DNA from: Neobacillus niacini NBRC 15566
GTDB lineage: Bacteria > Bacillota > Bacilli > Bacillales > Cytobacillaceae
Length of the DNA stretch: 64,000 nucleotides
Assembly (NCBI RefSeq): GCF_001591505.1
Contig: NZ_BCVA01000022.1
Coordinates: forward strand, 1 to 64,000
Direction: 5' to 3'
Below the pieces are notes generated by a model, which saw only the letters and a list, made by a program, of their open reading frames with translations, was not told where the DNA came from and did not search any database. Positions 35,410-44,773 of this stretch are shown here, in pieces (positions within the stretch are counted from its first letter, which is position 1; every line of letters starts with the position of its first letter). The translations under genes were made by a program, and so were the position numbers.

Positions 35410-36429
35410 TTGAAGTTAGGACCTCGTGTCATTAAAACAGGAATTGCTGTTACATTGGCCTTATATATATGTTCGGTATTAAATCTTGAATCCGCAGTCT
35501 TTGCGGGAATTGCTGCCATTTTTACGATTCAGCCGTCTATTTACCGTACATGGAAACAAGTATGGAACCAAGCTCAAACCAATGTTTTAGGTGCGATTTT
35601 CGCCTTCCTGGGATTATATTTTCTTGGTAACGACCCATTTTCTATTGGTCTTGTCATCATTATTCTGATTTCGATTAGTTTGAAGTTAAAAATGGGAGAG
35701 ACGATTTCATTAACGGTTGTAACGGTGTTAGCGATTATGAGTGCACCAGGAAACGATTGGCTCTTTGCCTTGAACCGTTTTATTGTTACCTTTATTGGAA
35801 TGGCAACCGCATTATTGGTGAATATTTTTGTCTACCCGCCAAACTATAAGAAGAATTACGTAAACAAAATCAATGATATTTTCAGGGATTTCTCTATATT
35901 GATGAAAACAGCTATCTCTGACGAAATGACAGAAAAGTCATTTAAGGAGCAAATGGAACAATTAGAGAATGATATTTTTCTTTTAGAAGAACAATTTATG
36001 TTATTTGATGAAGAACGCGAAAAATTGTCTAAGTTAAATAATATGGATGTACGTGAAATCGTTGTATTTAAGCAAATGTTTAAATCACTCCAAAAGGGAT
36101 TTATGGTCTTGGAGGATATTGATTCGATTTATTTTACTAGCAAGCCGACATCTAAAGAAAATCAGCTCTTTGATCAACACCTCGAGTATCTCATCAAATA
36201 TCATGAGCTATTTCTATTAAAATATGATGGGAAAATAAAAATGGATTCTCCTTCATTAGAAGATGAATTTATGAAAAAAACAGAGCTGTTTTTAGAAGAA
36301 GTAATGCAATCCTATCATGAAGATCATAAAATCCAAATGACCGTCATTGGGGCTTCTATTTATCATTATGCCTTTCAATTGGACAGATTGAATACGTTAG
36401 TAGAACAATATAGGAAGAAATCACAATAA
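35410..36429 (+). CDS. Aromatic acid exporter family protein (ArAE/YqjA type)
   Basis: About 339 residues: six membrane helices in the first ~150 residues (IKTGIAVTLALYIC, FAGIAAIFTIQPSIYRTW) and a long cytoplasmic helical C-terminal half. The YqjA-type family resembles half of a FUSC/PET efflux protein. I prefer the TTG at 35410, ten bases after GGAGG, which gives the family N-terminus KLGPRVIKTG; a GTG at 35365 is open but without SD. Confidence 0.82.
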   Translation: MKLGPRVIKTGIAVTLALYICSVLNLESAVFAGIAAIFTIQPSIYRTWKQVWNQAQTNVLGAIFAFLGLYFLGNDPFSIGLVIIILISISLKLKMGETISLTVVTVLAIMSAPGNDWLFALNRFIVTFIGMATALLVNIFVYPPNYKKNYVNKINDIFRDFSILMKTAISDEMTEKSFKEQMEQLENDIFLLEEQFMLFDEEREKLSKLNNMDVREIVVFKQMFKSLQKGFMVLEDIDSIYFTSKPTSKENQLFDQHLEYLIKYHELFLLKYDGKIKMDSPSLEDEFMKKTELFLEEVMQSYHEDHKIQMTVIGASIYHYAFQLDRLNTLVEQYRKKSQ

Positions 36430-36446
36430 AAAAGAAGTTATAGGAA

Positions 36447-36482
36447 AGGAGTAGCTAGTCTATATTCTGCTACTCCTTTTGT
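36447..36482 (+). terminator. Terminator of the exporter gene
   Basis: GGAGTAGC / GCTACTCC stem followed by TTTT. Confidence 0.7.
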
Positions 36483-36530
36483 ATTACCAGGTTTAACCTG
36501 CTCTCTTTTATTTAAATGTTCCAGGCTAGC

Positions 36531-37466
36531 TTAGGACATTGTAGGTCTCCCATTTTCATACGGCTTTAAAATCCCATATAAGGTTTCGATAACCGGAACC
36601 TCAACCTGGTGTTTGGCAGCCAACCGCAGCGCCCCTCCATGTAAATGCTCGACTTCGATTGGAAGCCCTTTTCTCAAATCTTGATGCATGGAAGATGTCG
36701 CTTCTTTTTTGAAACTTATTAATGTTTTTCCTACCGACTCTATTTCTTGATCTGTTAAAATTATCCCCTCTTGTTCAGCTAGCATTGTCATTTCAAGGAT
36801 TACTCTTTTTGCAGTAGCGAATGTAGCGTCTGAACTTACGATAAAACCTGACGGCAGCTGCATGGCTGAAGTAATTCCTGAAAATGCCGTAATAAATATG
36901 TACTTTTTCCACATAGATTTTAAAATATTTTCTTCCCTTACCAACTTCGTTTTAACTTGACTCAGTAGCACTTCTAACTGCACGCTTATTTCGGTTTGCT
37001 GTTCATGCAGAATCCCAAATTTAAAAGTACTGCTTCCACTTGTATGTTCCACATGTCCTAGTTCATTTAACGTGGCAATGATAGAGGCAAATCCGCCTAG
37101 CACTTTTTCTTTTCCGATGGCCTGCTGTAGTTTGTCTATATGTTCGATACCATTTAACAAAGGCAGCACAAACGACGTACCTGTCTGTTGAACAATCGTT
37201 TGAACCTGAGGGATCACCTCGTCGAGATGATAGCCTTTGACAGCAAGTATGACTAAGTCTATATTTCTCACTTCTTCAGGCGATGTAAAAATAGTTATAT
37301 CCCTTCCTTCAAAGGTTCCCTCGGGGCTGTTTATTTTTAAACCTTCCTTTGTTAATTGAGCAGCCCGTTTTTCTCTGACAAAAAATGAAACATTTTGACC
37401 TGCTTCTAGCATCCTTCCACCAAAATATACACCTAATGCTCCTGCACCTACTACTAAAATATTCAT
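36531..37466 (-). CDS. 2-dehydropantoate 2-reductase (ApbA/PanE family)
   Basis: A 311-residue NADP-dependent reductase with N-terminal GAGALGVYFGG, a KGYHLDEV catalytic-lysine-like segment, LPLLNGIEH and a C-terminal helical domain with KKEATSSMHQDLRKGLPIEVEHLHGG, the signature for ketopantoate reductases. It supplies pantoate for CoA or reduces a related 2-oxoacid. No panB or panC nearby. Confidence 0.88.
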   Translation of the reverse strand: MNILVVGAGALGVYFGGRMLEAGQNVSFFVREKRAAQLTKEGLKINSPEGTFEGRDITIFTSPEEVRNIDLVILAVKGYHLDEVIPQVQTIVQQTGTSFVLPLLNGIEHIDKLQQAIGKEKVLGGFASIIATLNELGHVEHTSGSSTFKFGILHEQQTEISVQLEVLLSQVKTKLVREENILKSMWKKYIFITAFSGITSAMQLPSGFIVSSDATFATAKRVILEMTMLAEQEGIILTDQEIESVGKTLISFKKEATSSMHQDLRKGLPIEVEHLHGGALRLAAKHQVEVPVIETLYGILKPYENGRPTMS

Positions 37467-37556
37467 AAAACTATCGCCCCCTTGTCTATTACTATCATTC
37501 TACTATCCAAGTTGATGGGGGTAAACTCGAAATACATAGAAAAAAGCTCCCCATAC

Positions 37557-37655
37557 TACATTATGGGTCTTGGCGTTGCTTTCGTCCCAAAGTCAGAATT
37601 GAGATAGTTGAAAAAAGAAGAACTCATTCATTTTTACAATGGTCAATGGATTGCC
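37557..37655 (+). pseudogene. Remnant of a LysR-family gene 3' end
   Basis: Frame from about 37563 reads MGLGVAFVPKSELR, stop, LKKEELIHFYN, nearly the same as MGLGVAFVPKSEVKQLEKDGLVQFH of the LysR gene at 30929. No start, stop codon inside, and no upstream HTH: a decayed fragment. Remaining bases up to 37755 hold the SD and probably a sporulation promoter. Confidence 0.75.
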
Positions 37656-37755
37656 CCATTTAACATGGTCATACTTTCAGTTTACCCTGGTTTTCACACT
37701 TTTTTATTTATTGTTTCATATGATGCATAAATGTAAACGCCCAGGAGGTGCTTGA

Positions 37756-39162
37756 ATGATTATCCATGTGGTGAGCGTTGGCGAGTCACTTTGGCAAATT
37801 GCTAACCGCTATGCTGTAAATATGAACTCGATTGTACAATTAAATGGGCTGCCAGACCCCAATCGATTATTAGTTGGGCAATCGCTACTGATACCTAAGC
37901 CAGGAACCTCTCACATTATTAAATATGGAGATACTCTATGGTCTATTTCACAGCAATATGGTTTGACAATCCAAGCAATTGTCCAATCCAACCAATTAAC
38001 GAATCCCAATGTTCTATATCCAGGAACCAAGCTTTTTATCCCAGCAATTACTCACATTGTCTCTCCCGGGGAAACATTAGCGCAAATCGCAAGACGGTAT
38101 CGTACAACTGTGCAAAGAATTATGGAAGAAAATCAAATTGCTAATCCAAACCTGATTTATCCTGGAACGGTTCTAGTTATTCCAAGAGCAAAACCAACTA
38201 TCGAGGTGAATGCCTACACATATCAAACAAATGATGCGGCAATCGCCACCCTCAATGAAATTGGTCATCTTCTTACTTATTTTAGCCCCTTTGCCTATAT
38301 GATTCGGGAAGATGGAACCTTGCAGCAGATGAATGATAAACCAATGGTGGATGCCGCTATTTCTAAAAATATTACACCCATGTTATCAATCACGAACTTT
38401 ACTTCCACACAAGCTGGATCGAATTTAGCAAATGTGATTTTAGCTAATCCCGCATTGAGAGAAAAATTGATTAATAACGCTATTCAAATCATGGATACCA
38501 AAGACTATAAAGTGTTAAACATTGATTTCGAAAATGTATTACCCGCTGATCGCGAGAATTATAATCAATTTTTACAATTGGCTGTGGACCGTCTCCATCC
38601 TAAGGGATATTTAGTGTCCACTGCCCTTGCACCTAAGGTGAGTGCAACTCAAGGCGGCCTGTTATATGAAGCACATGATTATGAGGCACACGGGAGAATT
38701 GCCGATTTCGTGGTGCTGATGACCTATGAATGGGGATATCGAAAAGGGCCACCGCAAGCCATCTCACCGATTAATCAAATGAGAAGAGTTGTCGAATATG
38801 CCTTAACAGTCATGCCGGCTGAAAAAATCTTTTTAGGCTTCCAAATTTATGCACGGGATTGGTTGCTACCGCATGTTCAGGGGCAAGAAGCCGAAACCTT
38901 TAGTCCGCAGGAGGCTATCAGCAGAGCACTTAAATATGGTGCCGCCATTCAATACGATACAACGGCCCAATCACCATTCTTCCGCTATGTAGATGAACAA
39001 GGCCGTGGCCATGAAGTATGGTTTGAAGATGCCAGAAGTGCTCAAGCCAAGTTCGACTTGGTCAAACAATATAACCTTCGTGGTGTAAGTTACTGGGCAC
39101 TTGGCTACCCATATCCACAAAATTGGGCATTGTTGAATGACAATTTCACGATAAAAAAATAA
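37756..39162 (+). CDS. Spore peptidoglycan hydrolase with three LysM and a GH18 domain (YaaH/SleL type)
   Basis: A 468-residue protein. Three LysM repeats (about 1-47, 52-95, 98-143: VSVGESLWQIANRY, IKYGDTLWSISQQY, VSPGETLAQIARRY) lead to a GH18 barrel with NIDFENVLPADRENY, where D-F-E supplies the catalytic Glu, and FVVLMTYEWGYR. Related SleL/YaaH enzymes cleave cortex muropeptides during germination. No signal peptide, as in spore-targeted relatives. Start behind AGGAGG. Confidence 0.9.
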   Translation: MIIHVVSVGESLWQIANRYAVNMNSIVQLNGLPDPNRLLVGQSLLIPKPGTSHIIKYGDTLWSISQQYGLTIQAIVQSNQLTNPNVLYPGTKLFIPAITHIVSPGETLAQIARRYRTTVQRIMEENQIANPNLIYPGTVLVIPRAKPTIEVNAYTYQTNDAAIATLNEIGHLLTYFSPFAYMIREDGTLQQMNDKPMVDAAISKNITPMLSITNFTSTQAGSNLANVILANPALREKLINNAIQIMDTKDYKVLNIDFENVLPADRENYNQFLQLAVDRLHPKGYLVSTALAPKVSATQGGLLYEAHDYEAHGRIADFVVLMTYEWGYRKGPPQAISPINQMRRVVEYALTVMPAEKIFLGFQIYARDWLLPHVQGQEAETFSPQEAISRALKYGAAIQYDTTAQSPFFRYVDEQGRGHEVWFEDARSAQAKFDLVKQYNLRGVSYWALGYPYPQNWALLNDNFTIKK

Positions 39163-39173
39163 AACGGTCAAAA

Positions 39174-39212
39174 ATGAGAGTTGGCATTTTATGCCAAACT
39201 CTCTTTTTTAAT
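39174..39212 (+). terminator. Terminator of the LysM-GH18 gene
   Basis: GAGAGTTGGC / GCCAAACTCTC followed by TTTTTT. Confidence 0.75.
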
Positions 39213-39399
39213 CATAAAACATGTTTTAATTAGATAAAATTTTTTATAAAAGTATAGCCCCCTATCTTTTTTACATTCATCGCATTGGACCGTGGGAAGA
39301 TTACTTCCATATGAATGAATATATAACTGAGACTATTAGGTATTTATTTCCGTATAATAATAGAAAGCCATAAATTAGTGAAAGGAGAGGAATAGTATT

Positions 39400-39663
39400 A
39401 TGTTTGAAATTAAATTAGAAAAATTGAATGATAGATTAATTATTAAATGGCAACTAACAAAAATAGAAATTCCTATTTCTGATATTTTAGAAGTGACACA
39501 AGATGATACATACTACGGCGGTGGGGCTAAGGATTCTATTCGAATTGGTTTTCCTAATGGAACTGCCGATAGAATAGTTATTATAACTAAGTCCGACACT
39601 TATGTTTTGTTTACGAATGTAGATGCTATTAAGAAGAAAGTATTATCATTTGTTAAAAATTAA
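39400..39663 (+). CDS. SunI/YnzG-type small protein (bacterial PH-like)
   Basis: An 87-residue protein with IIKWQLTKIEIPISDILEVTQDDTYYGG and DSIRIGFPNGTADRIVI, matching the SunI/YnzG family of PH-like folds. SunI gives immunity to sublancin, but YnzG-like relatives have no proven role and no bacteriocin gene is nearby. SD GGAGAGG. Confidence 0.65.
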   Translation: MFEIKLEKLNDRLIIKWQLTKIEIPISDILEVTQDDTYYGGGAKDSIRIGFPNGTADRIVIITKSDTYVLFTNVDAIKKKVLSFVKN

Positions 39664-39859
39664 TTTCTTATGGTGTTCCCCGCTAAATGGTTCTACAACA
39701 AGTGGAGACACTTTTTCTTATTCTACTAACGGTGCAAGATTCTTCAAGAAGAAAATATTTTAGTATAAAGGGAATTTATTAGAAAAAATGGTATAATTGA
39801 ACAGTCAAAAAACGAATTGATATTATTTTTGACAATCGTGGTTAGAGGAGGCGGTCATT

Positions 39860-39916
39860 ATGACAAACCAAAGAATGGTTAGTAAGAATGAGTACAAGGG
39901 GAAAACGACTATTTAA
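39860..39916 (+). CDS. 18-residue leader peptide ORF
   Basis: ATG behind a strong GAGGAGG encodes MTNQRMVSKNEYKGKTTI and ends at TAA, 39 bases before the GNAT start. Its final codons contain one arm of two competing hairpins, so it looks like a control ORF rather than a functional peptide. Confidence 0.5.
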   Translation: MTNQRMVSKNEYKGKTTI

Positions 39917-39952
39917 AATGTATGTAGCGTTTCCCCAATTTGAGAGGGGAAA
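39898..39952 (+). promoter_or_regulatory. Candidate translational attenuator of the GNAT gene
   Basis: Three mutually exclusive segments: 1, GGGGAAAACG (39898-39907, inside the leader ORF); 2, CGTTTCCCC (39928-39936); 3, GGGGAAA (39946-39952), which includes the GNAT SD. Segment 2 can pair with 1, freeing the SD, or with 3, hiding it. There is no T-run, so control of translation rather than of termination is favoured. Confidence 0.55.
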
Positions 39953-39955
39953 ATT

Positions 39956-40411
39956 ATGAGTATTGAAAATGTGAAAATCGTAGAATTAAAAGCAGAAAAC
40001 TGGTATGACTGTTGTGTATTAGAAGTATCCGCAGAACAAAAGGAATACATTGAACCCAATGCTATATCCATAGCTCAGTCAAAGTTTGAGTCTACATTAA
40101 AGCCATATGCTATTTATGCTGAAGAGAAAGTGGTTGGCTTTTTGATGTACAATTCTGTTCAAGCAGAACTTGATGGTTATTGGATATATCGAATAATGGT
40201 CGATAAGGAATTCCAAGGCAAGGGTATAGGCAAAGCTGCAACTACGTTAATGATTTCAGAGATGGCTAAATTACCGAATGCTAAAAAAATTGTTGTAGGT
40301 TATCATCCTGAAAATTTAGGAGCACATAATCTTTACATGAGTTTGGGATTCATAGATAATGGTGATCGGTTCGGCAAGGAAATGGCCGTTATAAAAAATA
40401 TAAACGAATGA
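39956..40411 (+). CDS. GNAT N-acetyltransferase, BltD-like (spermine/spermidine type)
   Basis: A 151-residue GNAT with VVGFLMYNSV (beta4) and the acetyl-CoA loop VDKEFQGKGIGKAA, then GAHNLYMSLGF. The arrangement resembles BltD spermidine acetyltransferase, although a drug substrate is also possible given the attenuator-like leader. SD AGAGGGG lies in the 3' arm of that hairpin. Confidence 0.75.
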   Translation: MSIENVKIVELKAENWYDCCVLEVSAEQKEYIEPNAISIAQSKFESTLKPYAIYAEEKVVGFLMYNSVQAELDGYWIYRIMVDKEFQGKGIGKAATTLMISEMAKLPNAKKIVVGYHPENLGAHNLYMSLGFIDNGDRFGKEMAVIKNINE

Positions 40412-40456
40412 TAGATCAATAGAATAACTCAATAAGCCTTCGAAATTAAAACGGTG

Positions 40457-40492
40457 TGTAGCCCAAGTTCATAAGAGCTGGGCTATTTTTTA
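40457..40492 (+). terminator. Terminator of the GNAT gene
   Basis: TAGCCCA / TGGGCTA stem followed by TTTTTT. Confidence 0.75.
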
Positions 40493-40535
40493 TCCATTTT
40501 CACTTTACATATTTAGCTGTAATTTATGTTTTACT

Positions 40536-41300
40536 CTAGGAAACAGATCCCCGGTATTCTTTGGGGGTACATAATTTAATTTTAATAAAATTACGATTAA
40601 ATGAACGGATGTTTTCATATCCAGAAAGATGCGCAATTTCGGTAATCGGTTTTTCAGAAGTACTTAGTAAATAGCAAGCATAGTTAATCCTAGTTTCATT
40701 TAAAAAATCTACAAAAGACGTATTCACATGGGTATTAAAATATTTCGATAAATAATTGTAACTGTAGCCTAATGAACGAGCAATACTGTGTAAAGAAATG
40801 GACTCGGTAAAGTGTTCCTGTATGTAGGATAAAATAGAATGAAGCAAATCTGGTTCCTTTTTTGCTTCAACCAGGCTGGTTTGTTGAATGAGCTCAGATA
40901 ATAGTAAATAAAGACTACCTTTTTGTTCTAGTAGATTGGAATGACTGGAAAAAAGAGATTTAAAAATAAGTGCTTGTGCTTCTAATGAAAGGTTGAAAAC
41001 TGGGTTTTCCAGGGATCTCTTTTCAATCATTTTTTGAAAAGTTGGCACATAGTCAGGAGAAAAAAGACAAAGTCTAGCTCGAGATTGTGTTTTTGTCAAA
41101 ATAGAATGAATTTCATAAGGTAATATGAGTAAGAATTGTCCAGCCTCCAATTGAAAACATCTTTCACTTATAGTGACTTCCATTTCCCCTTCCACGATAA
41201 AAATCAATTCAAAACAACGGTGTAGATGACTTGGGAAGTTTAGGTTGGTTGATTGATAGGTTGTGAATAAATCAAAATGTTTCGATTCGTATAGTAACAT
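40536..41300 (-). CDS. AraC-family regulator of the Gfo/Idh-ThuA operon (inferred)
   Basis: A 254-residue protein. An N-terminal cupin sensor (HLHRCFELIFIVEGEMEV, FLLILPYEIHS) precedes two HTHs (SLHSIARSLGYSYNYLSKYF and PITEIAHLSGYENIRSFNRNF). Divergent from the sugar-oxidoreductase operon at 41433, which it likely controls in response to a sugar. Confidence 0.85.
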   Translation of the reverse strand: MLLYESKHFDLFTTYQSTNLNFPSHLHRCFELIFIVEGEMEVTISERCFQLEAGQFLLILPYEIHSILTKTQSRARLCLFSPDYVPTFQKMIEKRSLENPVFNLSLEAQALIFKSLFSSHSNLLEQKGSLYLLLSELIQQTSLVEAKKEPDLLHSILSYIQEHFTESISLHSIARSLGYSYNYLSKYFNTHVNTSFVDFLNETRINYACYLLSTSEKPITEIAHLSGYENIRSFNRNFIKIKLCTPKEYRGSVS

Positions 41301-41432
41301 TTTAATATTTCCCTCTTCTAAAAAGATAAATTTTGTCTAGTATTTTATAAGTTTTTTCTTGTTGTGTCAATCCATAACATGATACATTTACCATTAATTA
41401 GAAGCTTACAATCTATTTAAAGGAGAGTTTGT

Positions 41433-42593
41433 ATGGAAAAAGTCGGAATTGGCATGGTCGGATATAAATTTATGGGGAAAGCACATAGTCATGCATACCG
41501 GGATCTTCCTCTCTTTTTCCCGGACACCGTTCATCCCGAAATGAAGGTGATTTGTGGCCGTGACCCTGAAGGTGTAGCGACTGCAGCCAAACAATTTGGC
41601 TGGGAGGAATATACAACGGATTGGAGAACTCTCCTAGACAGAGACGATATTGATTTAATAGATATAAATGCGCCAAGCGATGTCCATAAACAAATCACGA
41701 TTGCTGCTGCACTAGCAGGCAAACATGTATTTTGTGAAAAACCATTAGCGCTTACACTGGAGGACTCTAGAGAAATGCTTCGTGTCGTTGAAGAGGCTGG
41801 AGTTAAGCACATGGTTGGGTTTAATTACCGCTTCGCCCCTGCCGTCATGCTCGCTAAAAAGCTTGTTGACGAAGGACGACTTGGCAAAATCTATCATTTT
41901 CGAGCGTGGTTTTTACAAGATTGGCTCGTCGATGAAAACTTCCCGTTAGCGTGGAGACTTCAGAAGGAAATCGCAGGTTCAGGTTCTCATGGAGATCTTG
42001 GTGCACACCTGATCGACTTAGCGCACTATCTCATTGGGGATATTAGCGAAGTCATTGGAATGAACGAGACATTTATTAAAGAAAGACCCATTCCTACTCA
42101 CATGACTGGTCTAACAGCAAAAGGCAGCGATACGAATGAAAAAGGAGAAGTAACGGTGGATGACGCTACCCTCTTCTTGGCACGATTTGCAAATGGAACG
42201 CTAGGGAGCTTTGAAGCTACTCGTTTTGCTGCCGGACACCGCTGTACGAATTCGTTTGAAATCAATGGTAGTAAAGGGAGTGTCATCTTTGACTTTGAAC
42301 GGATGAATGAACTGCAAGTTTATTTCGTTGATGACAAAGAAGATGTACAAGGTTTCCGCCGTGTCTTAGCGACTGACCCTCCGCATGCGTTTGCGCAAAA
42401 CTGGTGGCCGCCTGGTCATACAATTGGCTATGAACATACATTCATTCATGAAGTGGTGGAACTAATGGAGTCTTTCCGGGAAAACCGACAGCCCGTTCCA
42501 AACTTCCGTGATGGCGTCAAGTGCCAGGAGGTTTTAGAAGCGGTTGATTTATCGATTGAAAAACGGCAATGGATTCGAATTTGTGGTGTCTAA
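41433..42593 (+). CDS. Gfo/Idh/MocA-family oxidoreductase 1
   Basis: A 386-residue NAD(P)-dependent sugar oxidoreductase. The Rossmann N-terminus has GMVGYKFMGKAHSHAY; GKHVFCEKPLALT is the EKP family motif; GAHLIDLAHYLIG completes the C-terminal domain. First gene of a three-gene operon with ThuA and a second Gfo/Idh enzyme; the set is typical of glycoside oxidation via 3-keto sugars. Confidence 0.88.
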   Translation: MEKVGIGMVGYKFMGKAHSHAYRDLPLFFPDTVHPEMKVICGRDPEGVATAAKQFGWEEYTTDWRTLLDRDDIDLIDINAPSDVHKQITIAAALAGKHVFCEKPLALTLEDSREMLRVVEEAGVKHMVGFNYRFAPAVMLAKKLVDEGRLGKIYHFRAWFLQDWLVDENFPLAWRLQKEIAGSGSHGDLGAHLIDLAHYLIGDISEVIGMNETFIKERPIPTHMTGLTAKGSDTNEKGEVTVDDATLFLARFANGTLGSFEATRFAAGHRCTNSFEINGSKGSVIFDFERMNELQVYFVDDKEDVQGFRRVLATDPPHAFAQNWWPPGHTIGYEHTFIHEVVELMESFRENRQPVPNFRDGVKCQEVLEAVDLSIEKRQWIRICGV

Positions 42594-42623
42594 TAAAAAA
42601 ACAATCAAAGGAGTGCGTTTGCT

Positions 42624-43361
42624 ATGACAAAAAAGGCATTAATCGTTTGGGGCGGCTGGGATGGCCATCAGCCAAAACAAGTAGCTGAAATCTTTAAAGG
42701 AATTCTTGAGGAAGAAAACTTTCAAGTAGAAGTATCCAATTCACTTGACTCATACGCCGACAAAGAAAAGCTGATGGAATTAGACCTAATTATCCCTCAC
42801 TGGACCATGGGAGAAATTGAAAAAAAATATGTTCTCAATATTTCCGAAGCCGTGGCTTCTGGTGTCGGCTTAGCCGGCTGCCATGGGGGCATGTGTGATT
42901 CTTTCCGAAATAACGTGGATTGGCAGTTTATGACGGGTGGTAATTGGGTGGCCCATCCCGGAAATGATGGAGTTGAATATATGGTCAACATTAAGCATTC
43001 CTCAAGTCCATTACTAGAAGGTCTTTCTGATTTTAAAGTGGTAAGTGAGCAATATTACCTTCATTATGACCCCGCTGTTGAAGTGTTAGCGACAACGCGC
43101 TTCCCAGTATTTCACGGTCCACATGCAACGAATAAAGCTGTTGAAATGCCTGTTGTTTGGACAAAACGCTGGGGCTTCGGCAATGTGTTTTATAGTTCAC
43201 TCGGTCATCAAGCCAACATTATTGCCATGCCGGAAGTGTCGCTCATCATGCGCCGCGGATTCCTTTGGGCTGCTGAAGGTAAGACTCGCTCTAAAGAATT
43301 AGATGTTGAGTCGATTTATGGAAATGTGCGAACCTATACAGGAATGGGCGACAGTCAATAA
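42624..43361 (+). CDS. ThuA-like protein
   Basis: A 245-residue class I glutamine-amidotransferase-like fold: LIVWGGWDGHQ, LIIPHWTMG, GVGLAGCHGGMCDSFR, WTKRWGFGNVFYSSLGH. ThuA of rhizobia acts in trehalose/3-keto-sugar catabolism. Lies 30 bases after gene 1 with its own SD (AAAGGAG). Confidence 0.88.
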   Translation: MTKKALIVWGGWDGHQPKQVAEIFKGILEEENFQVEVSNSLDSYADKEKLMELDLIIPHWTMGEIEKKYVLNISEAVASGVGLAGCHGGMCDSFRNNVDWQFMTGGNWVAHPGNDGVEYMVNIKHSSSPLLEGLSDFKVVSEQYYLHYDPAVEVLATTRFPVFHGPHATNKAVEMPVVWTKRWGFGNVFYSSLGHQANIIAMPEVSLIMRRGFLWAAEGKTRSKELDVESIYGNVRTYTGMGDSQ

Positions 43362-43416
43362 TCAGACGATGAACGCTAGATAGCAATTTTTATAAATAAT
43401 CATTTGGAGGTCCTTT

Positions 43417-44511
43417 ATGGAAAAGCTTAAAATCGGTATCATTGGTTGTGGAAACATTAGTTCTATTTATTTAGAAAACTGTAAGAAATTCCCTCACCTC
43501 GAGCTTATTGCCTGTGCTGACCTAGATCTAGAGCGTGCCCAGTCCCAAGCGGAGAAGTTTGGGGTTCCTAAAGCGTTGTCAGTAGATGAGCTGCTTTCTG
43601 ACCCAGATATTCAACTCGTGATCAATTTAACAATTCCAAAAGCACATGCCGCTGTCTGTATCCAAGCACTTGAAGCCGGAAAGCATGTTTATACAGAAAA
43701 ACCACTTGCTGTGACTCGTGAGGAAGGAAAACAAATTTTAGAAACTGCCAAGAAGAAAAATCTCCTTGTTGGCAGTGCTCCGGACACTTTCTTAGGTGCT
43801 GGTATTCAAACGGCGATCCATATCATTGAACAAGGTGAAATTGGTGAACCCATTGGAGCTTCTGCCTTCATGATTTGCCGAGGACACGAGCATTGGCATC
43901 CAGACCCTTCCTTCTATTATGATTTTGGCGGCGGACCTATGTTTGATATGGGACCCTATTATTTAACAGCATTAGTAGCCCTCTTAGGACCAATAAAACG
44001 AATTTCTGGATCTACACGTATTAGTTATCCAGAACGGACCGTGCTTAGCCAGCCTAAAGCAGGTACTAAAATCGAAGTAAAGATTCCTACACACATCTCA
44101 GGTGTCATTGATTTTGCTTCGGGGGTAATCGGTAATATTACAACAAGCTTTGATGCTTTTGGCGGGACATCCCTGCCTCCCATTGAAATATACGGCAGTG
44201 AAGGAACGTTACTTGTTCCTGATCCCAATACATTCGGGGGCCCTGTAAAAATAAGAAAACGGGATGAAGCTGAATTTAAAGAGGTCCCTCTTGCCTATGG
44301 CTACCTCGAAAACAGTCGAGGACTAGGTGTGGCGGATATGGCCAAAGCTATTCTTAAAGGAAGGAATTATCGGGCAAATGGGGAATTAGCGTATCATGTA
44401 TTAGAAGCGATGCATGGATTCCATGATTCCTCGGATCGTGGTCAGCACTATAACATGGAAAGTACGTGCAGCCGTCCAGAATCAGTACCTTATGAGTTGG
44501 AGGTGAAGTAG
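43417..44511 (+). CDS. Gfo/Idh/MocA-family oxidoreductase 2
   Basis: A 364-residue enzyme: IGIIGCGNISSIYLEN, AGKHVYTEKPLAVT, FDMGPYYLTALVALLG, and CSRPESVPYELE at the end. It shares the EKP motif with gene 1 but is clearly a different subfamily, suggesting consecutive redox steps. SD TTTGGAGG. Confidence 0.88.
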   Translation: MEKLKIGIIGCGNISSIYLENCKKFPHLELIACADLDLERAQSQAEKFGVPKALSVDELLSDPDIQLVINLTIPKAHAAVCIQALEAGKHVYTEKPLAVTREEGKQILETAKKKNLLVGSAPDTFLGAGIQTAIHIIEQGEIGEPIGASAFMICRGHEHWHPDPSFYYDFGGGPMFDMGPYYLTALVALLGPIKRISGSTRISYPERTVLSQPKAGTKIEVKIPTHISGVIDFASGVIGNITTSFDAFGGTSLPPIEIYGSEGTLLVPDPNTFGGPVKIRKRDEAEFKEVPLAYGYLENSRGLGVADMAKAILKGRNYRANGELAYHVLEAMHGFHDSSDRGQHYNMESTCSRPESVPYELEVK

Positions 44512-44566
44512 TTTCCAATCTGAACTAAACATACACATAGCCACCGAAAATTGCCTTTTTTACATA

Positions 44567-44600
44567 TTAAGCGCCTCCTTATGGGAATGCGCTTTTTCTG
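44567..44600 (+). terminator. Terminator of the Gfo/Idh-ThuA operon
   Basis: AAGCGC / GCGCTT stem followed by TTTT. Confidence 0.6.
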
Positions 44601-44773
44601 TTCTACTTAGCCATTATAATGTCGAGACACTAACAATCCGACTCTGCCTTTGCCTAATTTATTTCAATGTATTTATCTACTCGAAGAATGAAAAACTAAG
44701 TGCAATTTTAATAGAGGTTCTCGATGTAATATCAAAAGGCAGCCTCATGGTGTGAGAACAGCCCTTTTTTACA

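Noticed and set aside
39400..39663. Bacteriocin immunity gene (SunI)
   Set aside because: No sublancin-like precursor or glycosyltransferase nearby; the match is only to the broad SunI/YnzG family.
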